From positions 142,855 through 169,925 of the forward strand of contig FN648195.1 of assembly GCA_000310025.1 (NCBI GenBank): DNA of 27,071 nt, in the 5' to 3' direction. The notes beneath the pieces are model-generated. The model had not been told where the DNA came from, searched no databases, and saw only the letters and a list, made by a program, of their open reading frames with translations. Positions 17,473 to 27,071 of the stretch are shown here, one piece after another (the stretch's first letter is position 1; each line of letters opens with the position of its first letter). Origin of the DNA: Ectocarpus siliculosus (lineage: Eukaryota > Sar > Phaeophyceae > Ectocarpales > Ectocarpaceae). The position numbers and the translations under genes are program-made.

Positions 17473-20400
17473 ATGGTCCGCTACCGGTCGCGGTTGGCGG
17501 CGCTTTGCCTGGCGCCGGTAGCTTCTTCGTCGAGCATGCCGCTTGCAGGCTTCATGCAATCGATGGTAAGACTTCTTACCTTCTCCTCGCAGGTTGTGCA
17601 GTGCAGTAGAGGCAGTCAGAGGCATTTCGCGTTTAAATTGTTTTGGAGAGGCATAGAGAAGGCCTGATTATTTGCTCGTCGACCATGTAAAAGCACAGCA
17701 ACCTCAAGAGGGGGCATCCATCCGGTAGCATTCTACAAACCACGTGAATGGCTGACGTTCAATAGACTAGACAACTTACGCCTGTGTCATTTGTGTGTTC
17801 TCCTGTCGAACCCATCCGCCCGTGATTCATTCTGCACGTTGATTTCACGGAATCGGAGCGCAGTTTTCTCTGGATGGCGCCGATGCCGAAGGGTATGAAG
17901 AAGAAAATCTGACCGTGGGAGCTGACGACATCGGTAGTGACTCTCACATGACCATACGCCGAGATTTCTTGCTGGACGACGCGCTGTACTCTGTATTCAA
18001 CACGTGAGGAGAAAGAACCGCGTGAATCCTGTTTGCATTGTCGAGGGCAGTTGGTTTTGCGCAGCAAACAGTTAGAGCTACCGTGTTGGTTTGCTGTTTC
18101 CTCACATCACAAGGTTAAGAATTTGCGGACGAATGAACAACAAGGGCCACGGTATTACCCAGACGATACTGATCGTAAATAGTTGGCCCGGTAGATGATG
18201 ATGTTATATGGAAGCACCGCCGCTACCGTTGTGCGAGCAAAATACGTATTGCTGCGTTCTTGTACTGTAATAGTGTCGTATTTAGTCAAAAGCCAACAGG
18301 AACATTTAGAATGGTTAGGGAGGGAAACGCCTTTGCGTTTCCCCGGCGGTAGTACCAAATGGTCAGGACTCTGGAGTAGAGAACAGATGGGATAAGATCA
18401 AAATCAGAAGCCGTCATATCTTGACGTACACGGTGATACAGGGAATTTAACAGCACCACTGTGCCGCCGGTCGCTACGGTGCACGTTTTGGTTCCACATC
18501 TCAGAAAATTCTGTGAGTAACGCAAACCAGTGCGTGCGTTGTTCCATCAATACCCTGGGCCCGGCGCATTGCTACGATGCACCTTCGCACGCTCGTCATT
18601 GTGCTTGTAAACGTAGGATTGCGACCGCTCAGTTCGATATCCTTCAGGAGAAAGGGCTCGATAGCGCTTGCTGGAGACAAGCCGCCGTATCCATCGACGC
18701 CGACTGCGAGACCATGGCGCACGCTCGCAAGCAGCGGCTCGCAGTCCAGCTCAGTAACTGCCACCTCCAGGTACCGCGCTGCACTTGGACCCTCTCCTCG
18801 TTGTTTCTCGATACGCCATCCGGCACGTACAACTCCACCACCGTCGACGTTGACGGGGCCTGTCGTGTAAACAAGTTGTTTTTTAAAAAGCGAAAATGGT
18901 AGGAGACAACGCCCACAGCACACATCCTCCCATGTCAAACTGACACTTACGATGTGGCTAACTTTGATACGACGGACTGTCCTCAAGAGCTCTGCGGTGT
19001 CGTGTCCGCGTGCTACCTCACTTATTATTTTTCGTACTGTGGCGACTACCGTGCCCACAAGAGCAACGCCACGTGCCCTGTTCGTCCCGAGGAAATACGA
19101 GACATGGCGATGGGCATGCTGCTAGACATACGCCAGCTGTTTTGCACGTACTGCTGCCTTGTGATCGCCTGTGGCATCTACAGGATTCCGGCCGGAAACC
19201 TATCGAATGCACCCCCAGGGACAGTGACGAGTCCTGCGTAAAGAAGTTGGGCGACGACAACGCGGCGTTCCAAAGCTACACCACATTCTTTCACCACGTA
19301 AGCCCTGCTACACAAGTTCCACCGGCAACTCTCCTGCTTCTCTAAGGACCGCCGTTCGTCGCATCGGCAAGTCACAGGTTGCGGGGACCCCGAAGAATTG
19401 GTTGATGTACAAGCATATGTGTGCGATCGGTTCTCCAGCTTTCCGCCGAAGGCAGCATACTCGCAATATTGCTGCACAATCGCGCTTGGCATATACCTCC
19501 TCTCCCTGTGGCAGCCTTCACACCCATACTTAATTACTTACGTGCGACTCTTGGTTCCCTTTCCCTTGGTTATCTTGCCCTCTCACGAAAAGGTGAACGC
19601 TATATGTCACCACTTAAGGCATACCGTGTGGCAAGAGCAAACCGAAGGGCTGGTGCGAGGGCTCACGGCATCATCCCTGGCTACCTTTGACCGGGCAGAG
19701 CAGTCTCTCGAGAAGCAAGAACAAGTAAGTAAAGGGCTACCGCGGTGACAGAACAGAAACCGTACGCTGGGGTACGCGTTTCAGCGATGACGTTTACTTA
19801 TGCTGGAGATATAAACAACACAATGGGTCGTGTTTCTCTAGGTTTAAAACTACCACACGCTTTGAATTAAAGTATCAAGCGCTTTGCGTTGTTCGCGTTC
19901 GACAGGCGGAGAAAAACTGCGAGCGAGAGCACAAACGAACCGCTTCAAGGAAGCCATCGATCGCCTGCCCTGAACCACCCCGTTTCACCTACGCCACCCA
20001 GGAGACTCTGAAACGATATTTCCTGTGCATTCCTGTTTGACGCGTGGTCATCGTCCCGAAAAAGCTTCCGGACGCTAGCTCTCTCGGGTTACTGCTTCAC
20101 CGTAGTATGGCCAGTATTGCTCTCTCGGGTTACCGTGAAACCGTAAAACCGTAAAATCGTAACAACCCGTACTCAAAGGGCAAAATTGGCCGTATTTTCA
20201 TTTTTCGTTGATTCGTTCGCTCGCCTCGCTCCTCCTGTTGTCACGAACACGATGATGCCCATGTGATGTGGGAAAGGTCCTGAAAGGCCAGGAACTAGCC
20301 TCCGCGCAGAGTCAGGGCATCGCCGACGGGCTGAGCGAGACGAGCACGAGGCTAGCGGGTCTTTCAGACAGTCTGTCTCAGGAACTGGTGTCGGCAATGA

Positions 20401-23400
20401 GGGAGATAGAAAAGCAGGTCGGTCTCTGCAGTCAGTTGGTCTTATCGTGAGCAATTAATTTCTGGTGGACACCTCAGTAGACCAGCCAGTAGGCTCTCTG
20501 GAGAAGTACGCTGCTGATGATGTAATGCGCCATGGTGGAGGCAGTATGGGAAATGCAGTGGGTGTCACATAGAACCATGTGCGAGGCATAGAAATACCAC
20601 CCACACACCTTCCTTTGCCGTCTTTTTCTCCGCTCCTGGTCGTGTATCTTCACTCGCGGCTCAAGAGCTCGAAACGTGTTCTGTAAATATAGAACTATCT
20701 CATTGCATTAGCCCCTCTCCTCTCCTGACATCTCCGCTCGGACCAAAAAAAAACCAACAGGAAACCTTGCTCGCGAGTCTGCTTACAAGGCAGGACGTTG
20801 CGGCGACACAAGCGTCAAGCTTGTCGACCGAGCTCAACAATGCCAAGTCTGACCTCGCGTCTTACATGGAGGCCATCGAAGAAGACCGCAGGTAGGCGAG
20901 GGTTCCGGTGAATGGTGACTGGGGTTGGACCGGAGAAGGGGAGGGGGGGGGGAGAGGGCAGTCGCTGCTTGTTGTGTTTCTAAGTTAACATCAAAGTGGG
21001 CACGTAGGCCTGTTCTGAAGCGCCATCGCTAAGCACAATCAATTGATGCCCAATTTGACCCTTCACTCAATACTATTCGATGGAATACCAACCGTGTCGT
21101 GCATTGTTGCTGTCCACAGGGCAACAAAGGACCAAAATCACGACCTAATGGAAACGATTGGTTTTATCCACGACTGCCTGGACAACGCCAGCTCTGCGTG
21201 GGCGAGGTTCCAGGCTTTCACGTGCGCCAACATCTGTTTAGTACATATAGCACACTGGATACACGGGCAACCCCAGAGAGATATTTATAGCAAACGAAGA
21301 AGAAAAAAATGAAGATGCATGGAGATCACACAACAAGCAAATCGAAAGAACGAGAGAGAGGACGCGGGCAGGAGCGGTGGTAGTGTTCTGAAGGCCATGG
21401 ACTACATGGTCGCGACACGATCGATGTCCATCCACAAGCCGCACCTAGGACTTTCTACTCTCCAGGGGTCCCTACTTTTTTCGTGGTCACACTTCATATA
21501 CACCCACTAATACCACTAGTGTTTCGCATATAGAACGCGCCGCCGCCACTTAATTTTCTCTTTGTTTTGGCAGAGGCCGATTTTTGTCTATGGGGTAGAC
21601 TACCCTCACGCCGACTATATTGTTTTTAGTGTAGGATTCTTGACTGAGCACGCACCTGTTCTTATGGCCAGGTTGTTAGACTTTGTTACTGCTCAGGCCT
21701 GACTTCTCTTAACTTCTCCAAGGTAAGTCCTTTTAAGTGGTGGCGCGTTCCGAAACGCTTGCAACTTGCCCCCCAGGTACCTTATCCTCGCGGCGAACCT
21801 CTGCTGGGTGCTGACCACCGCCCCCCCGCTCCGCTCGGCGAGGACGGCTCTCTTCGCGCTCGTCGCTTTCGGCCTCCTGCTCGAGAAGAGCCTGTGCGGC
21901 GGTGACGACCGCGGTGGCTTGGACGGACTTGAAAGGGTACGCGTTGTTACATCCATGAGCTTGAAAAGGGTTGTTACAAGTTGTTACACCCAGATGGTGC
22001 CCCCAGTTACTTTTCTTTGGCTGTTGTCTCGAGAACGCCTCGGCGCGGAACGTTTTGGTGTTTCAGAACCAACGCAGGATTCGGGCGTGGTCCCCAACAA
22101 GGATTTCGAACGTCGTAAATATATGCGGAGGGAACCGGCAAGGGACCGCGATTTTCCCTGTTCTAGGTGTCGAAAGCTTGACGCGGAGTTGTCCGTCCTC
22201 TAGGCATGGGGGAAGTTTGTTGGGAGTGAGCGTGCCGGCATGCGTTTGTTTCGAAAACGTGCATTCCGAGATGCTCTCTTTGTGCAACTAACCAACCGTG
22301 GATGCCCAAACACAAACCGACAACTCGCAGGTCGATTGGCTGGTGTCCGGGCTCAAATGGGCGTCGCCCGGGACGTTCGCCGCCGCAACATGGGCGAAGG
22401 TGAAAGATGGGGATGGTCCTGCATGAGCTCCAGGACCGGGCTTGTTGTGGGAAACGACGTGGATCTATTTGTTCTTCCGTGACCGAAATGAAGAGTAAAA
22501 CACGCGCGAGAGTACTCCATTGTGCATAATGGCCAACAATAAGTTCGACTAAAGCGACGGGGGAGAAGCATTGGAATGGGCTCGAAGTGATTTGAACAGC
22601 GACAAGATCGGTTCAAAAGTCCATTGTTACACCTTGGTGGCTCCTTGTGCGATTGGTCGTAATGAAGGAAATACTATCATCCACATGTTGTCTCTATTAT
22701 TATTTAAATAATTTCAAAGTCTCTTGACGAAAAATCGGAGGGTTATGGTGTGGATTGGCGTTTTTAGGAAACAGAGCAGTCGCCTCGATTCCATAGAGAG
22801 CATTCCATACATACCTGGGTACAATACTAATCGGATAGAACCGGTGGTATTTGCCTTCGAAACGAGACACACAAGCGGCCACAGCCCTACCCCTGAGCTG
22901 GAGGTGTCCAACAAATTACAGGTACCACCCGTCGCCCGTCGCCTCCCCCACATTTTGGTGCTGCGCAGGTTTTCACTCAGGAGAAAATCCGGTGGCTGAC
23001 GTTTCAGGCTGGCGCTGTCATTCTCAGCCACACCCTTACATCGTACTACCTCCCCTCCCTGGAACTGGGGCGGCTTGCCAGTTCGCTATTGGCAGCTTGG
23101 AAAAACAGTCGCAATGGCGACAGCAGAAACGACGATCATCGAGGTACGTCACGATCAAGGGAAGGGTATGGTTCTACTACCGATGACAGACGTACGGATG
23201 GACCACAGCTGCTTCGACTGCTGCCAGTCGGCCGCGGTAGGGGCGACCGCGACGACGGTACGGCCGCAAGAAGTGGCCACGACCATTCAAGGCACCACGC
23301 CGGAGAGTCGTTCCAACACGACGGCAACCAGGACGACACCACCAACGATGATGGATCGGTTCAGGACGACAATAGTAACTCGGGGAGACTCGGTGCGAGG

Positions 23401-24111
23401 GAACCGGTCACGCCTGGACCGGGAAGAGCTGGAAACGGGAGTAGTAATGGTGGAAGCCGCAGGGCTTCGGGACAGGGGAACACGAGGGCCGATGGGCTTG
23501 ATGGTCTCAAGCGACAGGTATTGCTTGCTTCTTCTTTGCTGCATAAAATGACTGTGACTGCGCAGGGAGGCCTCCTCGACGCTGTTTATTCATGGTCGAA
23601 TTGTAGACACAGGACTACAGGAGTGAGTGCGTTTCGACAGCCCCGACGTTTCCCGGACCTGTGTGTGCGGGAGTTTCGGTCGGTTTCGCCAATCACTCTC
23701 ATTTGTCAAAGGTTTCCTCCCTCTGCTTCAACAACAAAGTTATAGATTTATTTGTCGAGGAATTGAGAATCATCACTGTAGGGCGCTTGTTGCCGAAGCC
23801 GCCACCAAGATGAGGTGTGATAGTGAACACGATATTCGAGCGGTAGCAGAAGTACTCTTCTCCACAAAAAACTGCAAAGGTAAGAGCAAGAGATGTATGA
23901 AAGTGGCATTATTATCGGCATGATGCTTGTTTTTCCCTCCGCCATCCGTGTCTTTTATGACTTATGGTCGTCGTGCTCATTCATTCCTCGGCAGGAGCTC
24001 CAATCACTGGCCAAAAAAACCGACGGCGTGGTCAGGGCCAACCTGTCAACGCTTAACATCATCAGGGGACTGCGGGAACTCGGCATCACAGAAGATGCGC
24101 TTGATCACTAG
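17473..24111 (+). CDS. GEX1: Nuclear fusion protein, KAR5/Brambleberry/GEX1 family, twelve exons
   Basis: This family acts at the nuclear envelope in karyogamy after gamete fusion. Exons: 17473-17565, 17864-18003, 18617-18770, 19184-19297, 19593-19724, 20277-20417, 20761-20891, 21120-21221, 21777-21936, 22331-22399, 22981-23517, 23995-24111. All junctions are GT..AG in phase and sum to 1890 nt (629 residues). Domains: a putative N-terminal signal (1-31); an acidic segment (32-77); the family Cys-rich domain with C96 (SACWRQAA), C108, C126 (LAVQLSNCHLQ), C138 (DSGRKPIEC), C147, YTTFFHHV and C172; then coiled-coil segments (about 175-335, e.g. LRHTVWQEQTEGLVRGL). Hydrophobic segments follow at about 337-350, 360-372 and 417-436, with LTTAPPLRSARTAL at the position of the conserved TSTPRTAGAR-type motif. 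Residues about 450-591 are hydrophilic and Gly/Asp/Arg-rich. Least certain: exon 2's acceptor, the long exon 11, and a possible extra micro-exon near 23850-23880. Confidence 0.88.
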
Positions 24112-25632
24112 ACGATAGGCTATTACTCCAACCTTGGGAGCTCAGACCTAAAGTACTCGAAGCCTCTAGTCCATGGAGAATGCTGTTTAGTTCAGTTATA
24201 TCTCTCCACCACTGTTTGATCTCAGAAAGCAATCGTTTGATTCAATGTGTTTCGAACGGGTAAAACGCGCAGCAACCTATAGACCCGCTCACGCATGTGT
24301 ATGATATGAATTATTGGTTCCAACTAAATAGTTGTTCTGGGGACACGACATTTTCCTGGGAAGGAGAGGTCATGGGCTCACTGATGAAGGTGGGGTAGGG
24401 GGCAGGTGTCAGTGAGGACAGGCAGGCGCAAGGACCTGTCCCTCTTATAGGTGTTATGGTTCATACCGTTCCCGATGAACTCTGGGCGACCCATTGCTAT
24501 TTGGGTTTTCGGGTCGGGGGTGGTATTTCGACGAAGTTCGAGGTACTCTACGGTAGGCCGTTCGAATTCGTGGATGGGTGATGGGTGATGCAACAACGCG
24601 GTTGTTTGCTGAGTAGGACAGCGATCGCACGTATGTATCTTCTCTCTCGCTGGTCCTCCCTTCTTCCAGCGACTTAACGAAAATATCGTGTCAAGCTGTT
24701 TTATTCGTCGACAAAAAAGCAAGCAAACGCCTGCAAGTATTCAGCCGCACACACCACCTACGCACGGTACCTCGCCGACACCGCCTGACACAAAACTCCG
24801 ACAAAAAATACACCACGTGTTTTGTTAAACAGACTATATACTCTCGGTCAAAATACCCCGTCTTTACCAGCACGGGGGGAACCGGGCTGGCGCCCTAAAA
24901 AACCAACTAACCACGCGCACCATACGCTCTCCCATTCCTTGCACCCCGTCTCCACCCTCTCCGCCGCTACCGCGACAACGACCAACCAGGAGAAATAACC
25001 AAACGACACCCCCGCTCGTCGACAAAACAACATCCCACCTCTTGCTATTATATGTACCCCGGGACGAAGCCCGCATCGACAAAAACTCCGGAGTACAACA
25101 ACCACCCCTCCCCCGGAACAACATCGTCCGATCGTGACGGCCACACCTACAAGTAGAGTGATACATTTTCCTAAAAGCCCGAGACCACAACCCTGATAAT
25201 CAAGGTCGTAAGGTATTATAGTACTGGGCGGAGGTTGGAGTGGCTGTTCATGTGAAGAAGCCAACAACGACAAAAACACAAGGAGAGCTAGAGCTCCGCA
25301 ACCCCGAGCCCAAGGTTCCCCTCCCGATATCTTTGCGCGTGCATGCCTTAAAAGTTATTCCTCCGCCCCCTAAAAAGACGTGCTGGAGATGGCGAGGCGC
25401 CACACCCGAAGTCTCGAACGCTCTCACACATACCTACGGCAGGCCATCGATCGTCTTGCGATGGGTTCGTGCCCCCCCCAAACCATTGTCAGAGAACCAA
25501 CATTTCTTCCCGCGTGACTATTATTTCCATCTAGAAGTACAACACGTCTTATACTTTCCGATCTTCAACAATCGCCCTACACAACCGTAGATTTTTTTTG
25601 CACGCGTTCGCACTTTTACCGCGTCAATACGA
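24112..25632. other. Intergenic region, no gene supported
   Basis: About 1.5 kb downstream of the GEX1-like stop. Overlapping open frames exist on both strands (24378-24722 -, 24848-25279 -, 25240-25590 +) but none shows a domain or splice-linked structure. It should include the GEX1-like 3' UTR and the 3' flank of the minus-strand gene at 25857. Confidence 0.55.
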
Positions 25633-25852
25633 GCAGCTCTAGAACCAAAAGTTGACAAAAAAATAACGGTTCCAAGCGCCAACAGACCACGTCAAGACTA
25701 GCAGCTCTAGAACCAACCCATGTGTTTTATTGGTCAGAAAAATGGTTCCAAGCGCCAACAGACCGCGTCAAAAAGGGCAGCTCCATGTAGAACCAACCAA
25801 AGTCAGTTTTTTACCAAAAAGACTGTTTCCAAGCGCCGACAGCCTGGCCGCG
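25633..25852. repeat. Diverged tandem repeat, three copies
   Basis: Units begin with GCAGCTC(TAG)..AGAACCAA at 25633, 25701 and 25777. Each ends with GGTTCCAAGCGCCAACAGAC or a close variant. Spacings are 68 and 76 bp. The array ends next to the stop codon of the minus-strand gene. Confidence 0.85.
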
Positions 25853-25856
25853 AAGA

Positions 25857-26555
25857 CTACGACGCGGGCGTGCTACCGTCGCCCACGAGCCGCTCAAGCC
25901 CGGCGGGGGGTGACTCCAAGTGACCTCCCTTGCCCCGCACGGACGCCGAGGAAGAAGTAGGGAGTGTTTCATCACCGTCCCCTGCCGGCGCACCACCGAC
26001 TCTCGGACCCACATGACGCACCTTCATTTCCGCAACGCGCGCGGGATAGGGGGGAGTTGAACAGTATTCAGCGTGCTGCACGTCGAAACACACGAATCGA
26101 CGTTTCGAGAGCATGCAGCAGGTGCAAACACACCTAGGCAAAGAGGCAGCTCACGCGTCGAAAAACACGCGTCGACGTTTTGAGAGCAAGCACAGCAGCA
26201 ACAACAAGAGCAACAACAATAGCAACAATAATAGTCGAACAGGCGGCTCACGCCGCCCCGACTGGAGAGTACTTGACCATGATGATCGTCATGTAGTATG
26301 AATTGGCTGTCGACTGCGTCGACTGCGTGCGGCTGGGAAAACAAGAAAGCATCTTGCGAGTGCGATCAAGAGCAGTACCACGGGGGGCGACGTCGAATCA
26401 AGGCAGTAACACACTGGGGGGGGGGAGGCGACGCCGAATCACCTGGGCCATGTTCGCCTTCTCTTCCCCCCCCTCGGCGGTCTTGGGCAGCACCGACACG
26501 CTTAGCGGGAGGTGGCACATGACGGGATGCCAACCGTCACCACATTCCCCGCCTT
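25857..26555 (-). CDS. Likely 3' end of a gene leaving to the right (two exons)
   Basis: Minus-strand exons 26555-26443 and 26021-25857. The first follows a good acceptor (TTGCTTCTTGGCAG), begins in phase 1 and encodes ECGDGWHPVMCHLPLSVSVL then PKTAEGGEEKANMAQ to a CAG|GTGATT donor. The second starts at GAAG|GTGCGTC in phase 0, encodes VRHVGPRVGGAPAGDGDE and a Ser/Gly-rich tail, and stops at TAG. The phases agree. No family is recognised. Upstream exons were not found in the degraded sequence to the right. A short MPPKQNKAA frame near 26740 does not join in phase. This is a moderate-to-weak call resting on splice logic and composition. Confidence 0.4.
26081..26190. repeat. Short direct repeat pair
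   Basis: CGTCGAAACACACGAATCGA then CGTTTCGAGAGCA at 26081-26113 recurs with changes at about 26156-26188 (GTCGAAAAACACGCGTCGAC then GTTTTGAGAGCA). A CAA/CAG-rich patch follows (about 26191-26235). All lie outside the two called exons. Confidence 0.7.
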
Positions 26556-26870
26556 CTGCCAAGAAGCAAACACGTTATTGGGGAAGCGAGGAGAGGGCAT
26601 GGGGGCAGTCATTTGATATTGCTCTGAGCATCAAGAAATTCGAAGTATTCCCCTGCTACGGATCTATCATTAACACAAAGAAGTCACCTACGCCTCCTCC
26701 TTACTAAACATTCCTACCGCTGCCTTGTTTTGCTTTGGCGGCATCACAGGCGACTATCTAGGTACCCTGTTGCCGCGATTGCGTACGGAGAGAGAGAAGG
26801 CGCGCGTCCTTCTCAGCGCAGCAAATAAACAAAATCTGAAATCGTAACTATGGTCACTACAGCGGGGAGC

Positions 26871-27071
26871 ACGCTCGGGGGGGGGGGGCCCGAAAAAAAA
26901 CCCCCAAAAGGGGGGGGGGGGGGGGGGGAACCGGGTTTCCCCCCCTAACTGTTAAACCCCCCCCCCAACCCCCGGGGGGGGGAAAAAAATCCCGAAAAAC
27001 CATTTGCGAAAAAAAAACCCCCCCCCAAAGGGGAAAAACCCCCCCCCCCGAATGGGAGGTCTCCAAAAAAC
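26871..27071. other. Low-quality homopolymer-rich window end
   Basis: Alternating long runs of G, C and A fill the last 200 bases, including a G-run of about 18 near 26911. This looks like degraded read or assembly sequence rather than genomic DNA. Open frames here should be ignored. Confidence 0.8.

Noticed and set aside
24848-25279. Minus ORF of 143 codons with hydrophobic Val/Gly-rich stretches
   Set aside because: It is low in complexity, with no domain, no supported splice context and a competing frame on the same strand.
26700-26760. MPPKQNKAA-type first exon for the right-edge minus gene
   Set aside because: Its available donors leave phase 0 or 2, whereas the next exon needs phase 1. 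Joining them creates early stops.

Overview
The window is nuclear DNA from an intron-rich eukaryote. Split genes with GT..AG introns of about 0.25-5 kb, many short tandem repeats (CAA/CAG/GGC/GAGGG), a 100-N scaffold gap and noisy homopolymer runs at both ends all suggest one small draft-assembly scaffold. Neighbouring genes alternate strands and introns are long. With the two recognised families, this fits a brown alga (Phaeophyceae, Ectocarpus-like) or a related stramenopile best. That placement is inference; nothing here proves it. No prokaryotic operons, rRNA, tRNA, CRISPR or intact transposon was seen.

Layout, left to right: (1) 1-3654, mostly non-coding, with one weak 3'-terminal exon at the left edge and one strand-ambiguous block. 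(2) 3655-5154 (+), a four-exon gene for a 183-residue protein I do not recognise; its last intron carries a 48-bp minisatellite. (3) 6224-16988 (-), a nine-exon gene for formylglycine-generating enzyme (SUMF1/FGE), 446 residues, reconstructed from the signal peptide to the stop. Its 5-kb intron 5 holds a duplicated ~0.5-kb repeat, a 31-bp minisatellite and, on the opposite strand, a nested gene (10615-12045) for a cysteine-knuckle protein. The nested gene is broken by the N gap and flanked by a perfect 245-bp inverted repeat. (4) 16989-17472, a 484-bp divergent intergenic region. (5) 17473-24111 (+), a twelve-exon gene for a nuclear-fusion (karyogamy) protein of the KAR5/Brambleberry/GEX1 family, 629 residues. 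(6) 25857-26555 (-), the likely 3' end of another gene, followed by low-quality sequence.

All three multi-exon reconstructions close with consistent splice phases and total lengths divisible by three (552, 1341 and 1890 nt), which is strong internal support. FGE activates sulfatases in the ER. The GEX1-like protein is expected at the nuclear envelope/ER and acts in gamete nuclear fusion. The two share a divergent promoter region, but no shared pathway is known to me. The best leads are the FGE cysteine pattern (retained N-terminal CGC motif, paired loss of one structural disulfide), the nested gene with its inverted duplication, and the unrecognised 183-residue protein.
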